Source: Thereva unica (Eukaryota; Arthropoda; Insecta; Diptera; Therevidae). Taken from it: 64,000 nt of DNA. Below are positions 31,619 to 43,634 of the stretch, piece by piece. The notes below the pieces were generated by a model. The model searched no databases, was not told the origin of the DNA, and saw nothing but the letters and a program-made list of their open reading frames with translations. Every line of letters begins with the position of its first letter. Position 1 is the stretch's first letter. The stretch is from NCBI GenBank assembly GCA_949987705.1, contig OX465282.1, positions 918,501 to 982,500 of the forward strand, given 5' to 3'. The translations under genes were made by a program, and so were the position numbers.

Positions 31619-34600
31619 AATTTTCAAAGGGCCCTTTGGATATTTTTGGGTAATTTTTCGAAAGTGCTCGGATCTGGATGAATGGGGCATCGTTGGAAAG
31701 GGCTCGCTCCCCCAGTTCAGAGCACTTTAGTTTGTCCCGAAATTCCAAGGGGTTCGGGAGTTATGCCCTTTTTTGTGAACTCCCAAAGGAGGCTGCGAAA
31801 TGCCCATTATCTCGGGAAATAATGGTCAGCCCGGAGTGGGATTAAATTCGCAGACTCCCTGCGAGGTCCCTAACAATTTCCCATTCAAAAAAGGGCCACT
31901 CCAGAAATTGCCCAAAACCGGAAATTTTCAAAGGGGTACCCCTTTGGATATTTTTGGGTAATTTTTCGAAAGTGCTCGGATCTGGATGAATGGGGCATCG
32001 TTGGAAAGGGCTCGCTCCCCCGAGTTCAGACCACTTTAGTTTGTCCCGAAATTCCAAGGGGTTCGGGAGTTATGCCCTTTTTTGTGAACTCCCAAAGGAG
32101 GCTGCGAAATGCCCATTATCTCGGGAAATACTGGTCAGCCCGGGGTGGGATTAAATTCCCAGACTCCCTGCGAGGTCCCTAACAATTTCCCATTCAAAAA
32201 AGAGCCACTCCAGAAATTGCCCAAAACCGGAAATTTTCAAAGGGGTACCCCTTTGGATATTTTTGGGTAATTTTTCGAAAGTGCTCGGATCTGGATGAAT
32301 GGGGCATCGTTGGAAAGGGCTCGCTCCCCCGAGTTCAGAGCACTTTAGTTTGTCCCGAAATTCCAAGGGGTTCGGGAGTTATGCCCTTTTTTGTGAACTC
32401 CCAAAGGAGGCTGCGAAATGCCCATTATCTCGGGAAATACTGGTCAGCCCGGGGTGGGATTAAATTCCCAGACTCCCTGCGAGGTCCCTAACAATTTCCC
32501 ATTCAAAAAAGAGCCACTCCAGAATTTGCCCAAAACCGGAAATTTTCAAAGGGGTACCCCTTTGGATATTTTTGGGTAATTTTTCGAAAGTGCTCGGATC
32601 TGGATGAATGGGGCATCGTTGGAAAGGGCTCGCTCCCCCGAGTTCAGAGCACTTTAGTTTGTCCCGAAATTCCAAGGGGTTCGGGAGCTATGCCCTTTTT
32701 TGTGAACTCCCAAAGGAGGGTGCGAAATGCCCATTATCTCGGGAAATACTGGTCAGCCCGGGGTGGGATTAAATTCCCAGACTCCCTGCGAGGTCCCTAA
32801 CAATTTCCCATTCAAAAAAGGGCCACTCCAGAAATTGCCCAAAACCGGAAATTTTCAAAGGGGTACCCCTTTGGATATTTTTGGGTAATTTTTCGAAAGT
32901 GCTCGGATCTGGATGAATGGGGCATCGTTGGAAAGGCTCGCTCCCCCGAGTTCAGAGCACTTTAGTTTGTCCCGAAATTCCAAGGGGTTCGGAAGTTATG
33001 CCCTTTTTTGTGAACTCCCAAAGGAGGCTACGAAATGCCCATTATCTCGGGAAATACTGGTCAGCCCGGGGTGGGATTAAATTCCCAGACTCCCTGCGAG
33101 GTCCCTAACAATTTCCCATTCAAAAAAGAGCCACTCCAGAAATTGCCCAAAACCGGAAATTTTCAAAGGGGTACCCCTTTGGATATTTTTGGGTAATTTT
33201 TCGAAAGTGCTCGGATCTGGATGAATGGGGCATCGTTGGAAAGGGCTCGCTCCCCCGAGTTCAGAGCACTTTAGTTTGTCCCGAAATTCCAAGGGGTTCG
33301 GGAGCTATGCCCTTTTTTGTGAACTCCCAAAGGAGGCTGCGAAATGCCCATTATCTCGGGAAATACTGGTCAGCCCGGGGTGGGATTAAATTCCCAGACT
33401 CCCTGCGAGGTCCCTAACAATTTCCCATTCAAAAAAGAGCCACTCCAGAAATTGCCCAAAACCGGAAATTTTCAAAGGGGTACCCCTTTGGATATTTTTG
33501 GGTAATTTTTCGAAAGTGCTCGGATCTGGATGAATGGGGCATCGTTGGAAAGGGCTCGCTCCCCCGAGTTCAGAGCACTTTAGTTTGTCCCGAAATTCCA
33601 AGGGGTTCGGAAGTTATGCCCTTTTTTGTGAACTCCCAAAGGAGGCTGCGAAATGCCCATTATCTCGGGAAATACTGGTCAGCCCGGGGTGGGATTAAAT
33701 TCCCAGACTCCCTGCGAGGTCCGTAACAATTTCCCATTCAAAAAAGAGCCACTCCAGAAATTGCCCAAAACCGGAAGTTTTCAAAGGGGTACCCCTTTGG
33801 ATATTTTTGGGTAATTTTTCGAAAGTGCTCGGATCTGGATGAGTGGGGCATCGTTGGAAAGGGCTCGCTCCCCCGAGTTCAGAGCACTTTAGTTTGTCCC
33901 GAAATTCCAAGGGGTTCGGGAGTTATGCCCTTTTTTGTGAACTCCCAAAGGAGGGTGCGAAATGCCCATTATCTCGGGAAATACTGGTCAGCCCGGGGTG
34001 GGATTAAATTCCCAGACTCCCTGCGAGATCCCTAACAATTTCCCATTCAAAAAAGGGCCACTCCAGAAATTGCCCAAAACCGGAAATTTTCAAAGGGGTG
34101 CCCCTTTGGATATTTTTGGGTAATTTTTCGAAAGTGCTCGGATCTGGATGAATGGGGCATCGTTGGAAAGGGCTCGCTCCCCCGAGTTCAGAGCACTTTA
34201 GTTTGTCCCGAAATTCCAAGGGGTTCGGGAGTTATGCCCTTTTTTGTGAACTCCCAAAGGAGGGTGCGAAATGCCCATTATCTCGGGAAATACTGGTCAG
34301 CCCGGGGTGGGATTAAATTCCCAGACTCCCTGCGAGATCCCTAACAATTTCCCATTCAAAAAAGGGCCACTCCAGAAATTGCCCAAAACCGGAAATTTTC
34401 AAAGGGGTGCCCCTTTGGATATTTTTGGGTAATTTTTCGAAAGTGCTCGGATCTGGATGAATGGGCATCGTTGGAAAGGGCCCGCTCCCCCGAGTTCAGA
34501 GCACTTTAGTTTGTCCCGAAATTCCAAGGGGTTCGGGAGTTATGCCCTTTTTTGTGAACTCCCAAAGGAGGGTGCGAAATGCCCATTATCTCGGGAAATA

Positions 34601-34801
34601 CTGGTCAGCCCGGGGTGGGATTAAATTCCCAGACTCCCTGCGAGGTCCCTAACAATTTCCCATTCAAAAAAGGGCCACTCCAGAAATTGCCCAAAACCGG
34701 AAATTTTCAAAGGGGTACCCCTTTGGATATTTTTGGGTAATTTTTCGAAAGTGCTCGGATCTGGATGAATGGTGCATCGTTCGGGAAATACTGGTCAGCC
34801 C
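31619..34801. repeat. 309-bp satellite array, about 10.3 copies
   Basis: Head-to-tail units of 309 bp. Two copies are 308 bp because of single-base deletions, near 32935 and 34464. Landmarks per unit are TTTTGGGTAATTTTTCGAAA, GGGCATCGTTGGAAAGGGCT, CAGAGCACTTTAGTTTGTCC and the 16-bp palindrome AAAGGGGTACCCCTTT. Inner units differ by only a few bases. The first unit is the most divergent, and the last is cut off with an internal deletion (near 34780). Neighbouring late units share private variants (GAGATCCC, GGGGTGCCCC, AGGGTGCG), showing local duplication. Each unit contains a 71-codon minus-strand reading frame (start MEFRDKLK, end LAGSLGI), most likely coincidental. Confidence 0.95.
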
Positions 34802-34950
34802 GGATGGACTCTGTGACGGCCGACGCAGAGACAATGCTCAACATTCGGAACTGGAGCCCTGCTGCAAGGAACCTTCAAACTTGGAGAAATGCCCTAGAGG
34901 AGGCAAAGGCTCGATTTGGGCTGTAGCGCCATTGGATGGATGGATGGACT
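34802..34950 (+). pseudogene. 3' end of the satellite-split RTE copy
   Basis: The frame resumes with MDSVTADAETMLNIRNWSPA and ends EEAKARFGL, stop, then a (GGAT)n tail (about 34932-34946). This is the typical C-terminus and tail of this RTE group. Its first 15 bases repeat 31604-31618. Confidence 0.8.
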
Positions 34951-35498
34951 GTACGATCCATATTTCTATGGTATCTAAATGAGATTGCAAATGCCTATAT
35001 TTCGTAATGTTTAAAAATCACGGCGTTTTTTAGCAGATATTTATATTTTGGGTCCTTGATCCCCCGAGACAGACTGCAGGAACTCCACATATATTGCTTA
35101 AATGTGTTTAAAATAACAAAAAAAGCCTATAAACCAAGTGAACTGGTCCATAATTTAAATAACACAATGCAGGCCGATATTTCAGGTAAACAAATAGTCA
35201 TACATCATCAGAGCCTATAGTCCAAACCCAACTGGCTGAATGAACAAAGTAATATTTTCACATGACCCCATACTATGCTAAACAAGTAATCGCCATAACG
35301 ATGGTGATGGCAAACGCAAACAATTCCATTCATAGAACACTCACAAAACCACCTGAGAAAATCCCTATAAAAAAGAATGGGTTGCACAAGGATTGTACGC
35401 AACCCAAAAATCTACTCAAAAAAAACACTATAAAAAATCATTGTCTCAATTGTAACTCAACTAGAATTCAGTAACGACTGGTTTTCTTTTTTTTCTAG
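34951..35498. other. Unannotated spacer
   Basis: No gene or repeat boundary is recognised. It ends in a strong polypyrimidine tract and CTAG resembling a splice acceptor. Confidence 0.4.
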
Positions 35499-35711
35499 GT
35501 CATTCTACTCGTAGCTTCAATAAACACTTGCATACAATGTGGTAGACGTTGGCTGAATGTAGAACTAGAGCCGCACAAACCGATATGGCATTGGGGCACA
35601 ACTTGTGGGACCACATTGTCCTTTTTAACAAAGCAAACAAGAAACTATCTCAGCATGTTGCTAGTGGCGCACTATCAAACATATGTCACGAAAATTAAAC
35701 CTAATAAATGA
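35499..35711 (+). other. Possible orphan terminal exon
   Basis: A 70-codon open frame directly follows TTTTCTTTTTTTTCTAG. It encodes a Cys/Trp-containing stretch (INTCIQCGRRWLNVELEPHK) and ends in TGA at 35709. AATAAA is at 35861. There is no upstream exon, no family match, and the length is within chance. Recorded as a candidate only. Confidence 0.2.
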
Positions 35712-37590
35712 CGACTGCAGTGGACGACGACAGCATGTACAAAAGACCCACAAAACAAATGCGAATCTCACCCATTCACCCACTTTAATAGAAGTGACGC
35801 TTGTACATAAAAGGACAACTTTTTCGACATATGTATACATTTAAAATTCGCACGTTTCATAATAAAATCATTTCACAGACAGGTCACAGTCCCTTTTTTG
35901 GGGGGCGAATAAAAAAAGTTTCGGGTAACAAGACACCGATACTGACGACGATTTAAAGCTATCTTCACTGTGCTTTGTTGCACAGTCGGGTGAATCAGAT
36001 TACAGCAAAGAAAAGACTTCATATTCTGCAACCCTACCCCACCCCCACAGAATTACCTTCACCTTTCCAAGTTATACAACTTTTCGCAACATAGACTTAC
36101 AAACATTGGGTGGAGGAGGTGGACCCCCATGTAGATGCTCGTACAACGCCAACAGCCCGAACGTCGTCCTCTCGCCAGAACATTGGATGCCCTTCTTGGC
36201 GGGTGCTATCCTTACACAAGTGCCACCTTCTGCTGTTGGCGAGGCTTTCATCCTTCGTTCTATTTGACTTTGGCTGGTGGTGGTGCTTCTTTTGTGTCAA
36301 TGAGTCAGCCAAGGCTCCGAAACCATTTGCATACTTGTACGGGCTGACATTTCCAAATCAGTGGCTTGCACCGGTTGGTGCACCTTAATTGGTGTTCAAG
36401 CTGTGAGAAAGTTATCTCAAGGGAGTCTTCTGTGGAACCATGCCGTCACGGTGAAGGAACAGGATAAAAAATTTATCTTATGCTGCAGGTGACTCTTTTT
36501 AATAAGTTCATTGATGAAAATTCTCATGAACTTCCTGCTGCCCGCATTTTGAACTCCATTCAACACAAATGCGTCTCCTAAGCTCTTATCGACTCCATTT
36601 CTTCTCCAGACTCCACCTTTAGTTTTTGGTCTGTCCGAAAATACCCTAATGTAAGCAATAAGATTAAGGAGAAAGGTTACCGCAAAAACTATGAGGTATA
36701 GAAGGAAGATCCACAACTGTCATGGACACTTAACTCGAGTGCCTTTCACGACTAGTCCTAAGATTTGATTGAATTGAGTTTTGTGGTTGACCTGGAAAGT
36801 GGATAGTAATGGTATGCTGGTATTTCGAGTCCGGTTGGACTGGTAAGTGCTAATGTCCTGCTACAAAACACCCAAGCCACTATAGGGCTCTCTGCTAATT
36901 GGATGTGAATGCAGATACAGGACCTTGTGTTAAGAGGAAGGACTATATAGGTCCTCCTGTTCATGAGAAAGTAAAAAGCAATATTTGTGGGGCTATTAAG
37001 GGATCACTTTATGAGTGATGACAATGTTGGTCGAATTTTGTGTCCTACACAGAGAGAGAGAATGGCCATAGAGTGAGCAACTAACAAATTAGGAAGTGTT
37101 TCATTGTTTTATCGCTTTGTAGGGTCTGGTGGTGGTAGGTCTTGTTTTTTCTTCTTCTTTTGATTTGTGGGAGAAACTAATTTGGCAAATGGCATGGACA
37201 ATTAGGCTGTCTACCCGTGCTTTTCTCTAGACGTTATTGATGGCTCTAAAAGCTTCATTTGTTATAGGTTTTATGTCGTGTCGAGGTATGAGAATGAAAT
37301 CGAACCTTTCTTTTTTTCTTTTGGCTGTTGTTGTCGTGCTAAAGTGTTTTATTAATTAGTGATGGTCATTTGTTACTTTCTTAATCTATTCTGAGCCATA
37401 GGAGTGGGGAAAACAGAAAAAAAAGTTGGGATTTTGTTTCAAGTAGAAGGTTTTAAAGTTGCTGAGTTAAGTTAATTAGATTTATTAGGTTTCCAAAGAT
37501 AATCAGTGCCGAAGGATCGTGTTGGGGCAGAGTGGGCAGTCAGACAAAGATAGTTCCCTCAAAACTGTCATTTGGTAGTAAGAAGCCCAC
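35712..37590. other. Mostly unrecognised stretch
   Basis: Several short frames on both strands show no recognised domain. The minus frame at 36417-36716 starts with a hydrophobic helix (MWIFLLYLIVFAVTFLLNLI) but has no other support. T-rich runs are near 37140 and 37310. Ancient repeat debris is likely. Confidence 0.35.
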
Positions 37591-37599
37591 TTCATTGTG

Positions 37600-38640
37600 A
37601 ATCGGAAGATGGATCGGCGGCGGTATAGAGCAACATGCGGAGTTCCGCACCTGCAGGTTTTGCCTGTCCTAGACCTTCTCATGTGGATCACAATCTGATG
37701 GAGCTACGACTCCCAAAAGGATCAGTTTCGATCGTGATCATGAATTACGTGGGAGTAGTGCCCGTAGGACGACACTTTCATTAGATGGAATATTGGGCGA
37801 CCCAAGTGATCTGGAAGATCAAGGCGTGGCCTGAAAGCGATGGTCTGACGCTTGCTAAGTACAAAACTGAAGCTGTGCAAACGCAGGAAACTAGTGTTAG
37901 CGAGGATCGAGGTATGGGACCAGATTATTCAGTCATAGGCAGCCCGCCCTAAGGTACTTTGAAGTGATGATCGACCGCAGATTAATTTTTAAAGCACACA
38001 GGCTTGGCGGATAAAACATCCGCTATTTGTGCTGCATTCCCAAAACTGCTGCCCAAAGTGAGAGGGCTCAAGACGGAGTCGTCGATTCTGATGGTTGTGG
38101 TGTTTAGCACAGTCCTGCTATATGCAGGATAGTGTTAGCAGCAACGTTTCACAGGACGACTAACAGCAGAAATGGAGGACCACATACAGACTAAGTGCTC
38201 TTCGCGCGTTTTGCGCAAACAGGACGACATGCAACGAAGTAGCAGTAGCGAGATAGCGGGGATGATCCCAATAAACATACTGACGAGAAAAGGCATGCGT
38301 CTCTGTGATCTAAAATATGTAAGATGGAAGCCAAATATAGTGCGGAGGCAGATAACTCACGACGAGTCTGTAACGGAAGGACAAGGGAAGTGGAACGAGT
38401 CTATTAGGGTCGGTGGACCCACAGGCTTATTCCAAACGTGGAGAGGTGGGAACATATAAGAAATTGAATTACGACCTTCCACAGTTCTTGAGTGTACATG
38501 GAAGTATGTATATAGCAAATACCTCCATCGTTTCAAGCAGGATAGCTCACCGCATGTGGTCGGATATTCAAGATAACGTAGAGCACGTTTTCGTTTATTT
38601 TGTTGGCTTCGGCAAATGTAAGACGGAGCTAGAGGCAACA
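37600..38640 (+). pseudogene. Decayed R1-like non-LTR fragment
   Basis: The + strand shows LTKYKTEAV, then GPDYSVIGS, then LADKTSAICAAFPKLLPKVR, an ILMVVVFSTVLLYAG block, and SSEIAGMIPINILTRKGMRL, which fits the R1-clade IAGMIPIELL block. It continues with TEGQGKWNES and a worn YLHRF/Cys tail (SKYLHRFKQDSSPHVV). Stops and frameshifts are frequent. A CRFCL-like tail of another fragment is at about 37655. Confidence 0.55.
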
Positions 38641-39930
38641 TGAAAAGTTAACTTAGCGGGGTTATTGTGAAAGTAGTCTCAAGTCATAACGCAATGACAC
38701 AAGTGTGTGGTGAGTCTCAGCATGAAGGCTTATTGAAAAGTAGAAGTAAAAAGACTGCACACACAAGCTGCTAGATAAGCTAAGACTATCGGGCCTGCCA
38801 AAAGTTCAAATTAGCGCCATAATGACAAAAAATTAGCGCCATAATGACACTCCTGAACCATGCCAAAACGGTATTCTGCACCGCTGTGTAAGACTTTTGT
38901 GGAGAAGCGTCTTACCCTTGCACTTATTTAGGAGCCTTGGCTAACTGATAACAATATCAGAGGACCGACCGCCGGTTCAAATAAGTTAGTCTAGGGTTAC
39001 AGATGCCGGAAGCCTACTCTTCGATACGATCGAAAACTGGCGTGACCAGACCGAGGCATACAGACGAGAAATACTGTCTATTCCTACCAGTTAAAATGTC
39101 CTGGTGAAACGACGGATTGCAGTGAGATTGTTAAATAGGGTCAAATACGCTGAGCAATGGGAATAATACAGGTTAACCTTTACAGCTAACAACAAGAGGT
39201 TGAGAACCTCCAAAGGGATTGTCTGGAGGAAGCATTATATTAGCCTACATATGCTACCAGAGGCAACTGGACTCCTCTCTAAAGGCTTGTCCAACGAACT
39301 GGACCTTCTTAAAAGGAGGATGCCTTTACACCTCTAACCAGAAAGAAACCTTGATGTGTCTGCTCAGCAAGCACTTTCGTGGGCGGTGTACTGGTTTAAA
39401 GCGGCTGGAATCTTTGAGTGGGTAAAGAAGAATTTAAATCGGCCTTGGGTTTGCCCTTTGTTATCACCACTCTGTTGTGGAGGAGTTAGAATTCTTTTTA
39501 ATGAAAGTTATCAAGGACCAGAAGTTTTTGCTCTCAATCTGTTGTCAAATGATGGAATTACACGAATTTCTCAACTTAATATTCTTACGACAAAGTGACT
39601 AACTTGGGGAAGGTCTGTGCACTCCATATGAGTGGCTTTTGTCGTTTTAATTGCTGTTATGCTTTTCCCATTGAACTATTTATTCGATTTTGTAGAGTGA
39701 GAAATGAACAAACACCCGTATGACTTTGATGACACAAAGAGCGGCAGACTACGCGTTGGCACCACGGAAACACAAATCCCGAATAATCTGATAATCCCCA
39801 ACCAGTTGGGTTTCAAATAGTATCACACAGGTTTTTTGGGAACTGTGCTAGTTGGGTGAAAAGGTTTTCTTTGGAAAGGGACTCTGTCAGAATGGACCTA
39901 CCTTTCCTATATTGCATTGTATCCATCGGT
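38641..39930. other. Unrecognised, probably old repeat debris
   Basis: Frames at 39219-39598 (for example QALSWAVYWFKAAGIFEWVK) look like protein, but I cannot assign them and they are broken by frameshifts. Confidence 0.35.
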
Positions 39931-40330
39931 GTGGAGCCAGCTTATGGGCACCCACCAGTTTGGTTATGCTGATCGGACTTGCATGAAACAGACCGAACGC
40001 TTGAGGTCCGCCTCTGTTGGGGCGCAGTAGATAGACTCTCAAGACCCTTATTGGCTTGATCTCAGGATACCTGTTGGCTTTATTACCGGACATTGCTGAA
40101 GGATAGGAAGGGCTGACGACACCACCTGCAGGTTTTGCCTGGGGGGGACAAGTCTATCACTCAAATTTTCTGTGTGCCCCGTGATGGCTTGGTCTAATCA
40201 CCATTAGGCAGGCTGCTGAGCCAGTTCAAGCGGTCTGGACTACTAAAATGAGGTACATGGGTGTAGTACAATAGGCTAAGTGAAGTTTGGATACAATTCC
40301 TCACCAAGGAATTATAGGCAGAAGAAGAAG
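39931..40330 (+). pseudogene. Non-LTR C-terminal tail fragment
   Basis: It shares sequence with 29520-29640 (GGACTTG-ATGAAACA-ACC-AACGCT) and carries a worn Cys tail (TTPPAGFAWGG; MRYMGVVQ). The same tail is seen at 17.2 kb on the minus strand. It ends in AGAAGAAGAAGGG near 40320. Confidence 0.4.
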
Positions 40331-42800
40331 GGATAGATCAATGCCAGAAGAAGATTCAGATATATGTATATAAACTGTTCCAGCCCTATGACATAAGGTT
40401 CTGACGTCGCCCCACGGGAAAAGTGAAAGTGGTTACAGCAAGGGTTGGAGGTACACATGCATGTCTGTAGCATGAGCCATCCACTTTCTAACAGCCGACA
40501 AAAACCCGCCAGCCCATACATTATTCTTACCATCTACCAATAAAAAATGGACTAACAACGCAAACAACATTAATTTACAACACCCCACAAATACACCCCT
40601 TCAAATTACCCAGCCCTTAAGATATACATAGGTGTATATAGCTCGCCCCTAGCGGATACATTTTAATGCCCTTTTCAATAATATCCACAAGGATAAAGTA
40701 AGAGCAAGAGAGAGAGAGAAAAAAATTGCGTTCGCCTTGAAAGCAAATCTATCGCTGTCTTCGCAAAATTTGCGAGTCAGTCACCAATCCCTTGAGCGAA
40801 CCTTGTTTAGAAAAGAAGTAGCATCCTTATCGTTTTGCTTCTAGAATCCTGTACATGTTTATATAACGGTCTGACATCCCTTGAATGAAAAACAAATTTG
40901 CAGATCTAAGCTCCTTTGGGGGCACAGAGCCAACGGGTAGCAGCAGTACGGGTAAAGACAGATGTATTTCACTATAGGCATCATTGCGTCGGCAACACGC
41001 CTTAACAGTTTCAAGTCCTTTTTTTTTCGGTGGAGGAGTAACGCAAAGAAACGAAGAAAAAAATTTGGTAAGAAACGATGGAAAACTCACGTTCACGGTT
41101 TTTGATAAAAGCGAAGCACTTAAAAGAATATCCTCGTGACCTTATACAGTCACGGAGTTAATGGATAAGTGTGAGAGCGGAAGGGATACAGACAACAAAT
41201 GTTCAACAAATTTCCCCAACAGCTAATGGCGCTCACCGAAACCCAAACGAGAGCCAAACAAAAGTGGTTTTCAAGATGGAAAAGGATGTCAGATAAAAAA
41301 ACCAAAAAAAATACGAAAAATTCTCAGATCCCATTTGTTTACCCTGTCGTAATGGTTTTCCAGGTGTGCTTAAGGTTCAGGGTTCACTTGTTCACTATAC
41401 ATTTACCCCCAAACTTCCTCCCTAAATACTACGATTATCCAGACATTTTGGCGATGAGTTCGCCGTGAAACTTTATCCTTTTTGGAGCACAAACGACATC
41501 CTTTTACCAGGATTTCTGAGTGGCTCCCTTAATTAAGAAGTGAAATGACCATAACGCCAAAACAAAAAACTTTAAATGAAAATTTTTGAACCATACCTTT
41601 TTGACATCATACACCACCGCCGGCAGCCGCGCGCCAACCACCACCAACCCCTTGAATAGATCGAATAGAGATACTCATCATGTCACGACCGTCTGTTTGT
41701 GGTCTGTCTGTACAGTAAAAGTTGAAGTTAACTTCAGTGGGGTAGCATTAACGTTGTCTTAATTGTCTCCAAAGATGTTGTCTACCTTAAGCTTTTCGGG
41801 GGCCACCTGGAAGGACTTAATCGTGCTGAAAATTGCCAGGTAAATGCTTCTATAATAAATGTGTCCAAAGATTATCCTTTTGAATGGTGACAGGCAAAAT
41901 GATAGCATAAATTTCTTTTAATGTGTTTGTACGGATAGAGTTTACACGTCAGGAAGGATTTCCACACTAATTTATTATAACCATTAACCTTTTGTTCTTG
42001 TCTAATAATAATCCTTCAGGAGTACTTTGAAATTTATTCTCAAGGTTTTGTGCTAAATTTATGGAAGAATTTTTTCTCGAATTCTTAACGTAATTTTCAA
42101 ATTCCAGTGTAGTCGCGAAGGAGTTTAGTTAATTAGAAAGTTTGTAAAACAAGGACCTGAATTAACAAAACGTAAACTTTGGTTTGTCCTACAGAAATTA
42201 GTGACAGTTATATTATATCCTGTTTACGGACTAACAGAGACGTCGATTGAACACGACATTCGCAGGCGGTGTGGCTGCGCTATCTAAGAACTAAGCGCTT
42301 GACTGAACTTCGCAATAGTACGAAGGATCGAGAGTTCTATATTCAAAATCTAAAAGCAGTCACAAGTCACAATAAAATCACAAATGTGTGGGGAGTCTCA
42401 ACTTGAGCCAATTTGGTATTCTAAAGACCATTTTACCCGACTACAAATATTATATTTTGTATGGGGTTATCCTAAATTCCACTCCAGGGCCACGTACTGG
42501 TTCATTTGGCTCCAATTAGAATTATCAAGTTAGACCTGCGCGGGCAAATCTAAGTACTCTTTAAAACCGAATTAGTAACTATTCGCTGTTTTCCTCTCTA
42601 CTGTGGGAAAGAGTGGCATTTTGCTGGTTGGAGACAGTGAAATTCGCGTAAAAAGTAAAAAACAATGTTAACGCGAGTTACGTTTGTCAAAGCAGTCACC
42701 CAACTAATTACTAACTACATCCAATGCTGCTGCGTGATCAAATTAGAGTCGGCCTATTTGCATATCCTAAATGGAACTCTTTATGTCCGTTAAGATAATT
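40331..42800. other. Gene-free stretch
   Basis: No convincing coding region. A GA microsatellite lies near 40705-40720. A lone half of the GGGGTTATCC element lies near 42464-42490. The rest looks unique or too old to recognise. Confidence 0.4.
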
Positions 42801-42808
42801 GCCTATAA

Positions 42809-43598
42809 CAGTGGTCGGAAACCCACAAGCATTGGCGTGCCACCAAACAGATAATTAAAACTAATGCACATTAAACGTGCCACAAAAAAAAACCTTTGTA
42901 TATGAAGATCATTTAATTTGTGTAATAAAAACTTTTCACAAAGCAAATTTAAGGTCCCAATTCATATACAGGCCGCCGGCAAGCCGTGGCCTTCCAGACC
43001 AAGTCGGCAGGTACAGCCCGATAAAGGCAAGGCCACACATTACTCAGTCTGACTGAGGGTTGAGACATGAGACATCCGCCTGCCAGGCCGAAGACTGCAG
43101 GTGACCCCTTGATTCACTTTATACACACAGGTGAAGATGATAGTTTAGCGTTGTTAACTCAAGTGAAAAAATCTTCATGGTCTCAACAAAAATAGGTACG
43201 GTCAGTTTGAATAGAAGTTCAGATCTTCAGGCCCGGACTGAAAATGAATACCCGACATATAGATTTTTGCAGTTTTCTTGGACTACAGATGCCATCCAGT
43301 TGGCGGCCGGTGAGTGTGTGGTGATACTTGGCCTCAAAGCGGGAAGCCTTCAGGCCATGGCCTGCCGGCGGCCTGTATGTGAATGGCTGAATGGGAGCCT
43401 TTATATCAAAGTTCGAGTGAACTCTGTCCCCGGCGGCTGCGGTAACGTACATATATTCCTTATCAGTATCAGAGTAGCATACCTGTACAACAGTCGCGCA
43501 TGAATATGAAAGAGCACGCCGACGCAATTGTCGAGTACGGCGTGCCATCACAGATCTTCTCACTAGGTGGCACGCGTTCCATAGGTTGCCGATCGCTG
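42809..43598 (+). mobile_element. 790-bp non-autonomous hAT element with internal foldback
   Basis: The left end is CAGTGGTCGGAAACCCAC and the right end, reverse-complemented, is CAGCGATCGGCAACCTAT. They are flanked by GCCTATAA (42801-42808) and GCCTAGAA (43599-43606), an 8-bp duplication with one mismatch. Both subterminal regions share GGCGTGCCA-type words. Inside, TTCATATACAGGCCGCCGGC (42961) and an inverted partner near 43365-43385 form a second palindrome. A homologous piece is at 62688-62805. No transposase. Confidence 0.8.
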
Positions 43599-43634
43599 GC
43601 CTAGAATATGAGTCACAAATATATGTATATTTCT

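Noticed and set aside
31842..34219. Repeated 71-codon minus-strand reading frames in each satellite unit
   Set aside because: They recur only because the 309-bp unit is a multiple of three and is homogenised. There is no start context, signal or recognisable domain.
31619..34801. Satellite considered as a CRISPR array or rDNA spacer
   Set aside because: Units are contiguous without variable spacers, and no rRNA sequence is nearby.
36417..36716. 99-codon minus frame with an N-terminal hydrophobic helix
   Set aside because: T-rich + strand sequence read backwards often gives hydrophobic frames. No family, promoter or splice support.
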